DNA of 64,000 bases from Pedobacter sp. PAMC26386 (lineage in GTDB: Bacteria > Bacteroidota > Bacteroidia > Sphingobacteriales > Sphingobacteriaceae). The notes under the pieces were generated by a model. It saw only the letters and a list, made by a program, of their open reading frames with translations, did no database searches and was not told the DNA's origin. Shown piece after piece: positions 44,502 to 54,320 of the stretch (within the stretch, counting starts at the first letter, position 1; every line of letters starts with the position of its first letter). The DNA lies in the NCBI GenBank assembly GCA_014302835.1, contig CP060294.1:4551067-4615066 (forward strand), written 5' to 3'. The position numbers were made by a program, and so were the translations under genes.

Positions 44502-44530
44502 TTTCCCTGACGACTATGCCGTCAGGGAAA
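44502..44530 (-). terminator. Terminator-like hairpin after the SusD-like gene
   Basis: Perfect 11-bp stem TTTCCCTGACG / CGTCAGGGAAA, 7-nt loop, 7 nt after the susD stop. Confidence 0.8.
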
Positions 44531-44537
44531 ATCAGGT

Positions 44538-46175
44538 TTATTGAAGCAACCACATTTTTGCATTAATATCATCATTGCCACCATACTGACGTTGTAAAGC
44601 CGCATTATAGTTCGCTGTATTCGATGAAATCTCTACTGCAGGGTATTGGAATCTAAAAGGGATTCGTCCGCTATTTAAAGTCCCTTCACCAGTCGTAAAC
44701 ACAGGAACACTTGTTCTTCTGTAGTTATAATAAGACTGTAATCCCGAATGGCGGAATAAGGCCAGGTATTTCTGCTGGCGTATTTGTGTCAGGGCAATAG
44801 CAGGATCGCCGGCATACTTAACCAGTGGCTGAGCATAATAAGTACTCATATTCACAGGAATAAGATGCAAATCGTAGGTATTTCCAGAACTAGAGCCCCC
44901 TTTAAGAAAATAAGCTGACAAATTTCCCGAAGCAGGTATGTTATACGATTGAAAAGAGGCACTTATACCTTCCTGATAATAGGCTTCTGCATTACCTTTT
45001 GGCCCTGAAGTTATCCAGCCGAGATTAATTGCTTCTGCAATATTAAAAGATAATTCCGGATAACCTATCTGTATAGAAGGTTCTCCAACATAAGTTTCGT
45101 AATAACGCTTACGATTAATAAAAGAATACTTTTCAATCACTGTATCCGGGGCCAATACACCATTAACCAGTCTCCCCTTCTTTATACTTGAAGCATCTTT
45201 AGCCATCAAATCCTGAGATATTCCAGGATCAGCGCCAACAAAAGCATCGAAACTTGTTGGGCTGATTCCCGCATCTACCTTTATTTTAGCGGGTTCAGCT
45301 GTAACAAAAACTCTCGGATCTTTTAAAGAAGTCAATAAACCGATATAAGTCGCTGAGGTATTAAATCTTTTAGAATCGGTACCATAAGTATCCGGGCTGC
45401 TTGGATATTTATTGGTCGGATATTGATAAACAAATTGCCAGTTATCCGTATTGTCAGTCATAACCGGATATTTAGCTGGGTTATTGACAATTTCCCCAAA
45501 CTGAGCTGCAATCCTTAAATCCGGATCTGACGCCGCCTTTTTACTTAAATCAATCAATAGGCGAAGTCTTAATGTGTTGACTAATTTTTGCCATTTGCTT
45601 AATTGGTTATTAAAAAAGAAATCACCACTCAAATTCCTGTCATTAGCTGCAATAAGCGTTGTAAGGTCTGCATTTGCCTCTTCAAGCCAGATGAAACTCT
45701 GTTGAAAAACCTGCTTTTGGGTATCATAACCCGGAGTCAGGTTACCTAAACCCTGCAAAGCCTGAGAAAGAGGAATATCGCCAACCTGCATGCTCATTTT
45801 AGTAAATAGATAGGCTTTGAAAAACTTAGATAAAGCGCTGTAAGCATTTACTTTTGGCAAATTTTGCTTGATCGCTGCTTCCTCCATTTTCAAGGAACTT
45901 TCAATGGTCGTATAATAACTGGTCATTGCGCCCAGGTTATAATCATTTGTACCGTAGTAAGAATAATTAGAACAATAATACTGCGCACGACGCTCGTTAA
46001 TCGTATTTGGACCCTCAGTAAGATTGGCCAGAATACCACCCATTATTAGTGGAGCAGTAGAGCTGGTTGCATGATTTGGGTCGTTGTAAAGGTCTGTAAA
46101 TGACTTTTTACACCCTTGTATTGCCGGTATTATGGCTAACAAAAGGAAGAATATGGCGCTATTTTTAAGTTTCAT
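44538..46175 (-). CDS. SusD/RagB-like nutrient-binding outer-membrane lipoprotein
   Basis: 545 residues. Lipoprotein signal MKLKNSAIFFLLLAIIPAIQGC (Cys22), then DLYNDPNHATSSTAPL and a TPR-like body typical of the SusD-like 2 group (SALSKFFKAYLFTKMSMQVGDIPLSQA). It binds the nutrient at the cell surface and partners the SusC-like transporter, which lies 17 nt upstream on the same strand. Substrate not predictable; no enzyme gene adjoins the pair. Confidence 0.95.
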   Translation of the reverse strand: MKLKNSAIFFLLLAIIPAIQGCKKSFTDLYNDPNHATSSTAPLIMGGILANLTEGPNTINERRAQYYCSNYSYYGTNDYNLGAMTSYYTTIESSLKMEEAAIKQNLPKVNAYSALSKFFKAYLFTKMSMQVGDIPLSQALQGLGNLTPGYDTQKQVFQQSFIWLEEANADLTTLIAANDRNLSGDFFFNNQLSKWQKLVNTLRLRLLIDLSKKAASDPDLRIAAQFGEIVNNPAKYPVMTDNTDNWQFVYQYPTNKYPSSPDTYGTDSKRFNTSATYIGLLTSLKDPRVFVTAEPAKIKVDAGISPTSFDAFVGADPGISQDLMAKDASSIKKGRLVNGVLAPDTVIEKYSFINRKRYYETYVGEPSIQIGYPELSFNIAEAINLGWITSGPKGNAEAYYQEGISASFQSYNIPASGNLSAYFLKGGSSSGNTYDLHLIPVNMSTYYAQPLVKYAGDPAIALTQIRQQKYLALFRHSGLQSYYNYRRTSVPVFTTGEGTLNSGRIPFRFQYPAVEISSNTANYNAALQRQYGGNDDINAKMWLLQ

Positions 46176-46192
46176 AAAATCTTTTCTTAGAA

Positions 46193-49100
46193 TTAGAATA
46201 CAATATTTAAGTTCAGTCCAAACCTGCGTGTAGTTGGTGACTGTAAATCTGTTGAACCATAAATCGGGTTACCAACCTGAGCAAGCGTTGGTGTAGAATT
46301 ATACTGATCCAAATCAACATCCTTAAATCTCTTATCCTTATAGAAATACAAGACATTGCGTGCATATAATGAAATACTTGCCTTACTGATTAATGTCTTT
46401 GCTAACCAGGCCTTAGGAAGATTATAAGTAAAAGTTACCTCCCGAAGTTTTGCATAAGTTTTACTCATCAGATTCGCCTCTGCTGTACCATAGTATTTAC
46501 TCAGATATCCATCAATCATAGTAGGCGTAGTATTTGGTCCAAATTGAAGCTGATCATAATTCAGGATCGCCCCGGTTCTGGAATCATATACAGGAGCCAC
46601 TTTATTGGTAATCGTTACACCCTGGCCAACAAACGAACCTTTATAATTAGGGTCGGAGGTAACTGTATTTTGCCAATCTTTATACCTGGCATCGCCAATA
46701 GCCCCTTCCACTGTTTCTATGTTATTTCCGGCCTGCATACTTTTTTGGTGGAAATAATCAGTAATTACTCCGCCAACAGATCCATCAAACTGGAAACTTA
46801 AGGATAGATTTTTATAATTGAATTTATTGTACAGACTCCATCCAAAATCAGGATTGAAGTTTCCTAAAAACTGTGGTTGCGGATTAGTCAGAGGTAAGCC
46901 ACCATTATAAATTACGTTACCCGAATTATCTTTAACAAACCCGGTTGAATAGTACTTATCTACACGGTCCCCAACATGGTAAAACCTGTTATAAGTATCC
47001 TGTCCTTCAGGAAGTTCTTTATAAACCATTTTGTATGTCGAGAAATTTGCCAGCACATCCCAGCTAAATCCCTGCTCATTCTTGACAGGAGTTCCGCTAA
47101 CAGAGATCTCATACCCTGTATTTTTGGTCTTTAATGCATTCAATACGTAACGGTTAAATCCGGTTGCAGAAGAAACCTCGTTTGACAAGATCTGCGGGCC
47201 ATCTATGTACTGGAATGCCGTAGCACTAATTCCTAAGCGATTATGTAAAAATTTAATGTCAATCCCCTGCTCATAAGCAATCCTGTTGTAGGACTTAATA
47301 TTTGCGTTATACAGGTTATCTGTATAAGTCGTTCCGACCTGATTACCATAAACTTTTCCAGTATTGTAAGTTGGAATCAGAGAATAGTCGGGCCCCCCAT
47401 AGGGCGACTGGTAATTATATGCCCCATTTCTGGTTACAGTAGTTGAAATATTATATGGATCAACAACCTTATCACCACCAATATCACGATAGAAAATCAG
47501 ATTTTGTCCAATTGTACTTGATGTACCACCACCACGCACTGCAGCAAATGACCCTCTTACTTTTAAGTAGGAAATAAAATCCGGAAGTTTAAGATAATCT
47601 GTCAATACCGTTGATGCCGAAACACTTGGATAGAAATAACTATTATTTCCCGGAGCTAATGCGGATGATTTGTCCACGCGTCCGGTTGTCGAAATCGTCA
47701 GATACTTGCCAAAAGAAGCATCCAGGGAATAGTAAGCACTCAAAACTCGCATATCAGAATTAAAACTTGAGGCAAGAAGTGGGTTACGTGTATTTGAAAA
47801 AGCGTAAACCCCAGGTACGTTTAAATAATCTGTACTCGTATAATTCGAATTATAACTTAGGTTACGCATCGATCCGCCGATCAATCCACTCAGGTTGACA
47901 AAATTTCCAACTGTATAATTATAATTCAAAAGCAGGTCGGTGTTATTCTCAAATAAACTCCTTCTATCTTCTCTATAATCACCTAAAGCTTCATTTCTAC
48001 CATAAGGATGCGCAGAAAACGGAACTTTTTCTGTACGTAATAAATCGTATGTAGTAATTTGCGAGCGAAGCGTTGTGCTCAAATGATCGTCAATCTTGTA
48101 ATTGGCTGACAGGTATCCATAAACATCATTTTTACTAAACCCATGTAGCCATTCGTTAGTCATGAAATATGGATTATGGTAACGCTGATACTCCGCAAAC
48201 TTAGACTGAACACCTTCTTTACCCGGCTGCCAATAATCCTTCATATCATTAATATCCCAATCAGCACCAGTCCACAACAAACTATACAGGACACTATTAG
48301 GTCCGTAATTTGCCTCTGGTACATTTGGTGAATATTGCCTGCTATAGTTAATATTACCTTCTATTTTTAAATTTTTAGTTGGATTATACGAACCATATAC
48401 ATTGAAATTGGTATTATTCAATGAAGTGTTTGGATAAATCGAAGATTGATAAGCATTAGAAAGAGAGAAACGAAGATTATAATCATCTCCTTCCGCACTT
48501 AGGGCCAGGTTATTCGTAGTTTGAAAACCCGTTTGCAGGAAGTTCTTTAAATTATTTTTACCTCTGGCCAACCAGGGTGTAGGTATCCGATTTCCGGTAA
48601 CCGGATCAATAGGACTATCGTATTGAGGAATGGGCTGTCCATTAAAATATGGGCCTAAAACATCATAATCAGAATCGTTTGTTCCATTTCCCTTACCATC
48701 TTTAAAAGCATATGTTTCTCCATCTCCAGCACCATACAACTTCTGTAAACGTGGAAAGGTCAAAAATCCTTTATCAATAGCAGTACTTGAATTGAACTCA
48801 ACAGTAAAACGTTTCCCCAGATGGTTTCCTTTTTTTGTGGTAATCAGGATGGCTCCATTTTGAGCCCTGCTACCATAAAGTGCAGCTGCTGACGGACCTT
48901 TAAGCACCGTGTAAGTCTCAATGTCATCTGGGCTGATGTTCCAGGTGTCAGAACTGATTGGAACCCCATCAACTACATATAAGCTAATCTCATTTCCACG
49001 CAGCAAAACAGTTGGCTTACGCAACATTTCCGCAGAAGGACCGACAGATAAACCGGCAATCTTACCCGTTAAACCGGCAATAGGATTAGGATCACGGGCT

Positions 49101-49504
49101 TTAACCAGCTCTTCTCCTTTTATTTCCTGTAAGGCATACCCAATTTTCTTACTTTCCTTTTTGACTCCAAAGGCGGTAACAACTACCTCACTTAATTGTC
49201 TTTTATCTGCTACGAGTATAATAGAAAGAGGCGTCATTGCACTCAGCTCTACCTCTTGTTTCAGATAACCAATAAAACTGATCTCTAATACATCCCCGGT
49301 TTTGGCGGGAAGCAAAAAAGCTCCTTTACTATCAGTCATTGCGGTGAGGGGCTTTCCTTTCACTCTGATGCTGGCACCTATAACCGGCAACTTGTCGTCG
49401 CTCGCCATAACTGTACCGCTAATTTTTTGCTGTGCCCAAAGAGAGAAAGAGCACAAAAGCATGGCGAGGACCAAACTGACCCCACGTAAGTAACCTTTTC
49501 GCAT
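46193..49504 (-). CDS. SusC/RagA-family TonB-dependent outer-membrane transporter
   Basis: 1103 residues. Signal peptide (1-25, ...SFSLWAQQ), carboxypeptidase-regulatory-like domain (about 28-105), LSEVVVTAFGVKKES, plug with LYVVDGVPI and GSRAQNGAILITTKKG, and a barrel ending FGLNLNIVF. It imports nutrients with its SusD partner. Upstream lie a CGAAGGTA sequence (49554-49561; minus TACCTTCG, one mismatch to the -7 box, similar to TACCTTAG of the first susC) and a 12-bp inverted repeat (49615-49665). Confidence 0.95.
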   Translation of the reverse strand: MRKGYLRGVSLVLAMLLCSFSLWAQQKISGTVMASDDKLPVIGASIRVKGKPLTAMTDSKGAFLLPAKTGDVLEISFIGYLKQEVELSAMTPLSIILVADKRQLSEVVVTAFGVKKESKKIGYALQEIKGEELVKARDPNPIAGLTGKIAGLSVGPSAEMLRKPTVLLRGNEISLYVVDGVPISSDTWNISPDDIETYTVLKGPSAAALYGSRAQNGAILITTKKGNHLGKRFTVEFNSSTAIDKGFLTFPRLQKLYGAGDGETYAFKDGKGNGTNDSDYDVLGPYFNGQPIPQYDSPIDPVTGNRIPTPWLARGKNNLKNFLQTGFQTTNNLALSAEGDDYNLRFSLSNAYQSSIYPNTSLNNTNFNVYGSYNPTKNLKIEGNINYSRQYSPNVPEANYGPNSVLYSLLWTGADWDINDMKDYWQPGKEGVQSKFAEYQRYHNPYFMTNEWLHGFSKNDVYGYLSANYKIDDHLSTTLRSQITTYDLLRTEKVPFSAHPYGRNEALGDYREDRRSLFENNTDLLLNYNYTVGNFVNLSGLIGGSMRNLSYNSNYTSTDYLNVPGVYAFSNTRNPLLASSFNSDMRVLSAYYSLDASFGKYLTISTTGRVDKSSALAPGNNSYFYPSVSASTVLTDYLKLPDFISYLKVRGSFAAVRGGGTSSTIGQNLIFYRDIGGDKVVDPYNISTTVTRNGAYNYQSPYGGPDYSLIPTYNTGKVYGNQVGTTYTDNLYNANIKSYNRIAYEQGIDIKFLHNRLGISATAFQYIDGPQILSNEVSSATGFNRYVLNALKTKNTGYEISVSGTPVKNEQGFSWDVLANFSTYKMVYKELPEGQDTYNRFYHVGDRVDKYYSTGFVKDNSGNVIYNGGLPLTNPQPQFLGNFNPDFGWSLYNKFNYKNLSLSFQFDGSVGGVITDYFHQKSMQAGNNIETVEGAIGDARYKDWQNTVTSDPNYKGSFVGQGVTITNKVAPVYDSRTGAILNYDQLQFGPNTTPTMIDGYLSKYYGTAEANLMSKTYAKLREVTFTYNLPKAWLAKTLISKASISLYARNVLYFYKDKRFKDVDLDQYNSTPTLAQVGNPIYGSTDLQSPTTRRFGLNLNIVF

Positions 49505-49614
49505 AATCTAAATAAATTGCTTTCGATGTGATAAATGAAACAATAATATTTAGCGAAGGTATACGCCCTACATGAAGGAAAAATGAAGTAATACTAAACA
49601 AATCGTTAACAAAA

Positions 49615-49665
49615 CAGGACAAAACATGATGTAAGTTAACAAATACTATACATTGTTTTGTCCTG
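49615..49665 (-). promoter_or_regulatory. 12-bp inverted repeat between pfkA and susC
   Basis: CAGGACAAAACA (49615-49626) is repeated in inverted form as TGTTTTGTCCTG (49654-49665), 27 nt apart. On the minus strand TTTTGTT follows, so it may end the pfkA transcript, or it may be an operator for susC. Confidence 0.5.
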
Positions 49666-49730
49666 GAAATTGTATAAAATGGCCAATCTGCACCAATATT
49701 GAGGTAAATGCCCTAATCGATGTTCAATTT

Positions 49731-50714
49731 TTATAAAGACAGGATCTCTACTAGCTTTAACCAGATAGGACTGATTTCTTCTGCATCAATGTGTTTGATG
49801 GCATGATCAAAAGGGGTGAATATAATTTCCTTATCAATCTGCCCAACCATACCTCCCGATCTCCCCGCCAGTAAACCTTCTACCGCAGCCACACCAAAAC
49901 GGCTGGCCAACACTCTGTCCATGCAGCTTGGTTTACCACCACGCTGAATATGTCCCAAAACAGACACACGGATATCATAATTAGGGAAGTTTTCTTTCAG
50001 AACTTCACCGACATTGAAGGCGCCCCCTACTTCATCGCCTTCTGCAACGATAATAATTTTGGAAGATTTATCTTTTCTTCCGTATTCTAATCTTTTAATA
50101 AGTCCCTCTACACCCATATTGGCTTCAGGAATCATAATCGCTTCTGCACCCACACCAATTCCACTTCTTAAAGCAATTAACCCAGAATCTCTTCCCATAA
50201 CCTCCACAATGAAAAGGCGGTCATGAGATTCTGCAGTATCTCTGATTTTATCTATTGCATTTACAACAGTATTGATCGCAGTGTCATACCCGATTGTAAA
50301 ATCGGTTCCTGCCAAATCATTATCGATAGTACCAGGAAGTCCAATCACCGGGAAGTCGAATTCGCTGGTAAATAAGGCCGCACCTGTAAAGGTACCGTCT
50401 CCGCCAATCACGACCATTGCATCTATATCATGTGTTTTTAATTGGTCATAGGCTTTCTGCCTTCCTTCTTTAGTCCTGAAGTCATCACTCCTGGCTGTTT
50501 TAAGGATAGTTCCGCCACGCTGGATAATATTTGCTACGGATTTCCGGTCCATGGGGATAAAATCTCCATTGATTAATCCTTCATATCCTCTAAGTACTCC
50601 TGAAACATTTAAATCATAATATATACCCGCTCTGACTACTGCCCTTATGGCAGCATTCATCCCGGGTGCGTCTCCCCCTGATGTTAATACAGCTATGTTT
50701 TTAATTTTATTCAT
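49731..50714 (-). CDS. pfkA: ATP-dependent 6-phosphofructokinase
   Basis: 327 residues. NIAVLTSGGDAPGMNAAIRAVV, GGDGTFTGA and PGTIDNDLAGTDFTIGYDTA (catalytic Asp region) show the classical ATP-type PfkA, with the allosteric-site pattern HDRLFIVEVMGRDSG. It makes fructose 1,6-bisphosphate in glycolysis. Its start overlaps the stop of the DsbD-type gene by one base (TAATG), so the two are coupled. Confidence 0.97.
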   Translation of the reverse strand: MNKIKNIAVLTSGGDAPGMNAAIRAVVRAGIYYDLNVSGVLRGYEGLINGDFIPMDRKSVANIIQRGGTILKTARSDDFRTKEGRQKAYDQLKTHDIDAMVVIGGDGTFTGAALFTSEFDFPVIGLPGTIDNDLAGTDFTIGYDTAINTVVNAIDKIRDTAESHDRLFIVEVMGRDSGLIALRSGIGVGAEAIMIPEANMGVEGLIKRLEYGRKDKSSKIIIVAEGDEVGGAFNVGEVLKENFPNYDIRVSVLGHIQRGGKPSCMDRVLASRFGVAAVEGLLAGRSGGMVGQIDKEIIFTPFDHAIKHIDAEEISPIWLKLVEILSL

Positions 50715-52408
50715 TATTTCTTGGATGCTTTAAATTTATCAAGACCGCTTTGCAAATATGCAGCGTATTCTTTAGCGTCAAAAATTGCACCCTGAGGAGC
50801 AACTAAAGGAACCAGGTCGTGTCCGCCTAGGACATAAAATGGTTGTGAGTTAGAATTGTAGGTAGATGCCTGAAAATCTCCGTTCCAACGGCCCAGGTCA
50901 TCTGTAGTAGTCCTTAAAATTTTTGAATAATGTACTTTTTCCTGCGGCATTTTTACTGAGCGCTCGTCTACATATAATTGAATAAGTACGTACTCCTCCT
51001 TAATTAAATGACCTACCTGCGGATTTATCCAGACTTTATCTTCCATTTTCCGGCAGTTTACACAAGCATGGCCCGTGAAATCTATCAATACGGGTTTATT
51101 TACTTTTTTTGCATAAGCAAGGCCTTCATCCAAGTCAAAAAATGCGTTGAAACCATGAGGAGGATGTAGTACATCATTATATTTAACTGTAGCAGGGAAA
51201 TCTGATGAGGTCTGTGCACTAACACCACCGCTGCCACCCAGAATAAAATCCTGTGTATTTAAAGGAGGGGCGATCCCGCTTAAAATATTAACTGGTGCTC
51301 CCCATAGTCCTGGAATAAGGTATACAGCAAATGAAAGAGAGATAATCGCAAAAAATAATCTCGGCACAGAAACATAAGGAACATCACTATCATGGGAGAA
51401 CTTGATTTTTCCAAGAATATAAATACCCATCAGGAAGAAGATTACAATCCATAAAACCAGGAATATCTCTCTGTCAAACCACTCCCAGTGCCATACAAGA
51501 TCTGCCGCTGATAAAAATTTAAGGGCAAGGGCAAGTTCTAAAAATCCAAGACAAACTTTTACACTGTTTAACCAGCCACCAGATTTAGGCATACTGCTCA
51601 AAAAGCCAGGGAAAATTGCTGACAAAGTAAAAGGAAGGGCTAAAGCCACCGCAAAACCAAACATCCCTATTGCAGGAGCAAGAATTTCACCTTTTGAACT
51701 GGCCTGTACCAGTAACGTGCCTATAATTGGCCCAGTGCAGGAAAAGGAAACCAGCGCCAGTGAAGCCGCCATAAAAAATATTCCGCCTAAACCTTTACTA
51801 TCATCGGCCTTCTGATCAATTTTATTAACAAAAGAACTTGGTAAGGTAATTTCAAAGGCACCAAAAAAGGAGATTGCGAAAACAACCAGTAAGATAAAAA
51901 AGGTAAAATTAAACCAGCCGCTGCTACTTAATTCATTCAGCTTCGCTGATCCGAAAAGTACGGTGATTAATAACCCGAATGCCACATAGATGATAATAAT
52001 AGAAATTCCATAAATGATGGCCTGTCCAATTCCCTTTTTTCTGCTGCCTGCTCTTTTGGTAAAATAACTTACTGTCAGTGGCACCATCGGGAAAATACAT
52101 GGCATTAAGAAAGCGATAAAACCGCCAATCAAACCTTGAATAAAGGTTTGCCACAATGTCTTTTCCTTCTCCGCTTGCTGGGTCGCCTGCAACGGCTTAA
52201 CTACTGCAGCAGCCTTTACGGTGTCTTTTCTTAAGGTATCTTTAACGACTGCATTTGATGCACTATCTTGTGCGGAACCTATTTCTGTAAACTGAATATC
52301 ATCGCTTACTGCCGTAGAATCATGGCTTTGCATCAAAGCAAAACTCTGGATGGAATGCAGGAAAAGCATGGAAAGTACCAGGCCTAGCATTAAAATTAAC
52401 TTTTTCAT
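50714..52408 (-). CDS. DsbD-type thiol:disulfide interchange membrane protein (beta and gamma domains)
   Basis: 564 residues. Signal/anchor and a low-complexity linker, then about eight membrane helices (about 95-400) of the DsbD beta domain, with CIFPMVPLTV (Cys105) and SCTGPIIGTLL (second Cys), and a C-terminal thioredoxin domain with HACVNCRKM. It moves electrons from cytoplasmic thioredoxin to the periplasm. The N-terminal DsbD-alpha domain is missing here and is encoded separately at 52599. The likely acceptors include TlpA-like thioredoxins. Confidence 0.9.
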   Translation of the reverse strand: MKKLILMLGLVLSMLFLHSIQSFALMQSHDSTAVSDDIQFTEIGSAQDSASNAVVKDTLRKDTVKAAAVVKPLQATQQAEKEKTLWQTFIQGLIGGFIAFLMPCIFPMVPLTVSYFTKRAGSRKKGIGQAIIYGISIIIIYVAFGLLITVLFGSAKLNELSSSGWFNFTFFILLVVFAISFFGAFEITLPSSFVNKIDQKADDSKGLGGIFFMAASLALVSFSCTGPIIGTLLVQASSKGEILAPAIGMFGFAVALALPFTLSAIFPGFLSSMPKSGGWLNSVKVCLGFLELALALKFLSAADLVWHWEWFDREIFLVLWIVIFFLMGIYILGKIKFSHDSDVPYVSVPRLFFAIISLSFAVYLIPGLWGAPVNILSGIAPPLNTQDFILGGSGGVSAQTSSDFPATVKYNDVLHPPHGFNAFFDLDEGLAYAKKVNKPVLIDFTGHACVNCRKMEDKVWINPQVGHLIKEEYVLIQLYVDERSVKMPQEKVHYSKILRTTTDDLGRWNGDFQASTYNSNSQPFYVLGGHDLVPLVAPQGAIFDAKEYAAYLQSGLDKFKASKK

Positions 52409-52546
52409 TCTTGTGTTTTTATAACCTATTCGGGTATTAACCTATTCTGTAAGGCTGTGAAATTACTTATAATTTTTTGTTTAAAAAGGGTTGAGCCGCT
52501 GGATAGCCAATATTTTACTGTACATCGATATTCATCCGAAAAAGAC

Positions 52547-52580
52547 AAAAAAAAAGAGCGTCAGGATTTCTGACACTCTT
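52547..52580 (-). terminator. Terminator of the DsbD-alpha gene
   Basis: AAGAG/CTCTT and GTCAG/CTGAC pair across 52554-52580 with one mismatch, followed on the minus strand by nine T. It separates this gene from the DsbD beta-gamma gene. Confidence 0.8.
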
Positions 52581-52598
52581 CATTTAGCTGTTGTAAAT

Positions 52599-53048
52599 CT
52601 ATTTGACTTGTACTGAAAACTTCACTTCGTCCGGAGGAAGACATTTTGAAGCATCACAAACCATAAATTCTATGGTTCCAGTCACTACTGTAGCCGGCTT
52701 GTTCAATTTAATTTTTTGCTGGAACACGACTTGATTTTCGAAATAACCTACATTCATATCAAAAACCTTCTCAAATTTAGTCATCGGTTTGGGTTCTGCT
52801 GTAGTTCCAACTTTAGTAAAATCTTTTGACGGGTTAAATTTGATCGTTGTTTTAACTGGCCCCCCAGGTTTCACTGTCTGCGAATAAATGTGCCATCCAT
52901 CCTGAATAGTTGCTTTAAGATAAACAATTGCTTCGGTCTTACTGATCTTCTTTTGTGCGTAAGACCAGGTAACCGGAGTTTCAATCTGAGCGGATGCGCC
53001 AAGAACGGTAAACATTAACAAGGCAAATACTAAGGTTATTCTTTTCAT
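52599..53048 (-). CDS. DsbD N-terminal (alpha) domain as a separate secreted protein
   Basis: 149 residues: signal peptide (1-20, ...LGASAQ) and one immunoglobulin-like domain of the DsbD_N family. CDASKCLPP (near 131-138) gives two Cys with four residues between, where E. coli has C-x5-C in its active site. Being soluble, it should carry electrons from the membrane DsbD protein at 50714 to periplasmic targets. The two genes are adjacent but split by a terminator, so they may be expressed apart. Confidence 0.85.
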   Translation of the reverse strand: MKRITLVFALLMFTVLGASAQIETPVTWSYAQKKISKTEAIVYLKATIQDGWHIYSQTVKPGGPVKTTIKFNPSKDFTKVGTTAEPKPMTKFEKVFDMNVGYFENQVVFQQKIKLNKPATVVTGTIEFMVCDASKCLPPDEVKFSVQVK

Positions 53049-53092
53049 GTTTATAATTTATAATATTGGTGTTTACAAATGATAATTGCTTT

Positions 53093-53866
53093 TTAGGGTT
53101 GAATGAATTCAATTTCTTTAAAATTATAGGTCTTTAATCCATCGCTGGTTTCCAAACTTAACAATCCATTTTCACTTACATCAGTGATTTTACCTTCAAT
53201 TATCTCGCCATTTTGTCTGTAATTGGCTTTTACGTTAAATTGGTAAAGAGATTTCAGGTATTCATTCCGCAGGCCCTCATAATTACCGCCTTTGAGTTTT
53301 AAATATCCAGCCTCTATATGACTACAAACTTCTGCTAAAAGTGCTACTAAATCAACATGCTGATGTAAAATTTGAAAGATGGAGCTCGCACGCTGCTGTA
53401 ACACAATTTCGAAAATTTCCTGATTCACATTGATCCCGATTCCGACTATACAAGCCTTTATACGGCTTCCAGTAACGATATTCTCTAATAGCATTCCTCC
53501 CATCTTTTTATGCCCAAAATAGATGTCATTGGGCCATTTGATAGTTAGACCAGCACCTGTAATCCCTAAAAGGGCTTTCTGAATAGCGACACTAATAGTC
53601 ATATTCAAGTTAAATTGATCACCAAGCGATAGAAACGAAGGATGGAGAAGGATGCTAAAAGTCAGGTTTTTGCCTGGTTCTGCATGCCATTTACTTCCTA
53701 ATTGCCCTCTGCCCTCATATTGATTCTCTGCCATAATAACAGTTCCTTCGGGTAATGGCTCGGAATTTGACACCATCCTTTTCAAAAAATTATTGGTAGA
53801 GTCAACTGCTAATAATTTGATAAGATTTTGACCAACAAATAGTGTTGAAAAAGTGTTATTTTGCAA
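53093..53866 (-). CDS. birA: Biotin--[acetyl-CoA-carboxylase] ligase
   Basis: 257 residues, catalytic and C-terminal domains only, no N-terminal HTH, so it is not a repressor. AENQYEGRGQLGSKWHAEPG (biotin and ATP site) and IKWPNDIYFGHKKMGGMLLE are the ligase motifs. It attaches biotin to acetyl-CoA carboxylase. I chose the TTG at 53866 (MQNNTFSTLFVGQ), since no ATG lies before the conserved DSTN segment; a -7 box (53893-53900) lies 26 nt upstream. Confidence 0.93.
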   Translation of the reverse strand: MQNNTFSTLFVGQNLIKLLAVDSTNNFLKRMVSNSEPLPEGTVIMAENQYEGRGQLGSKWHAEPGKNLTFSILLHPSFLSLGDQFNLNMTISVAIQKALLGITGAGLTIKWPNDIYFGHKKMGGMLLENIVTGSRIKACIVGIGINVNQEIFEIVLQQRASSIFQILHQHVDLVALLAEVCSHIEAGYLKLKGGNYEGLRNEYLKSLYQFNVKANYRQNGEIIEGKITDVSENGLLSLETSDGLKTYNFKEIEFIQP

Positions 53867-53892
53867 TAGTTGATTTTATAGTTGTTATTTAT

Positions 53893-53900
53893 CAAAAATA
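53893..53900 (-). promoter_or_regulatory. -7 box of birA
   Basis: Minus-strand TATTTTTG, exact TAnnTTTG, lies in the 44-nt gap between divergent birA and rsfS; no clear -33 TTG. Confidence 0.45.
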
Positions 53901-53910
53901 AAACATTTTA

Positions 53911-54285
53911 ATGGTAAAAAAGAAATTAGTAAACCTTTCTACCTACCTTTCAGAAATAGCCGTTCAAGGCATGCAGGAAAAAAAGGGCCACGATATAGTC
54001 CGTCTGGACTTAAGAGAATTGAATAGCTCCGTATCAGATTATTTTATAGTTTGCAACGCAGATTCGTCGACACAAGTGAAAGCTATCGCAGATAGTGTAG
54101 AGGACGAAATTTACAAAAATACAGAAGCCACGCCGTGGAGAAAAGAAGGATTAGAAAATGCAGAATGGATAATTCTGGATTACTTTGACGTTGTTGTACA
54201 TATCTTCAAAACTGAAAAAAGAGATTTTTACGGGATTGAAGATCTATGGGGCGATGCTCAGACCACTTCTTATCAAAGCGCATAA
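53911..54285 (+). CDS. rsfS: Ribosome silencing factor RsfS
   Basis: 124 residues. KGHDIVRLDLRELNSSVSDYFIVCNADSSTQVKAIADSV and the end WIILDYFDVVVHIFKTEKRDFYGIEDLWGDA are the RsfS signature. It binds L14 and stops the subunits joining when nutrients are low. ftsH follows 35 nt later. RsfS-ftsH pairing is usual in this phylum. Confidence 0.96.
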   Translation: MVKKKLVNLSTYLSEIAVQGMQEKKGHDIVRLDLRELNSSVSDYFIVCNADSSTQVKAIADSVEDEIYKNTEATPWRKEGLENAEWIILDYFDVVVHIFKTEKRDFYGIEDLWGDAQTTSYQSA

Positions 54286-54320
54286 CCAGTTACAACCTTA
54301 TACATTTTTTTGAATCAACG

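Noticed and set aside
54246..54320. Earlier ATG for ftsH
   Set aside because: It overlaps rsfS and adds residues not typical of FtsH.
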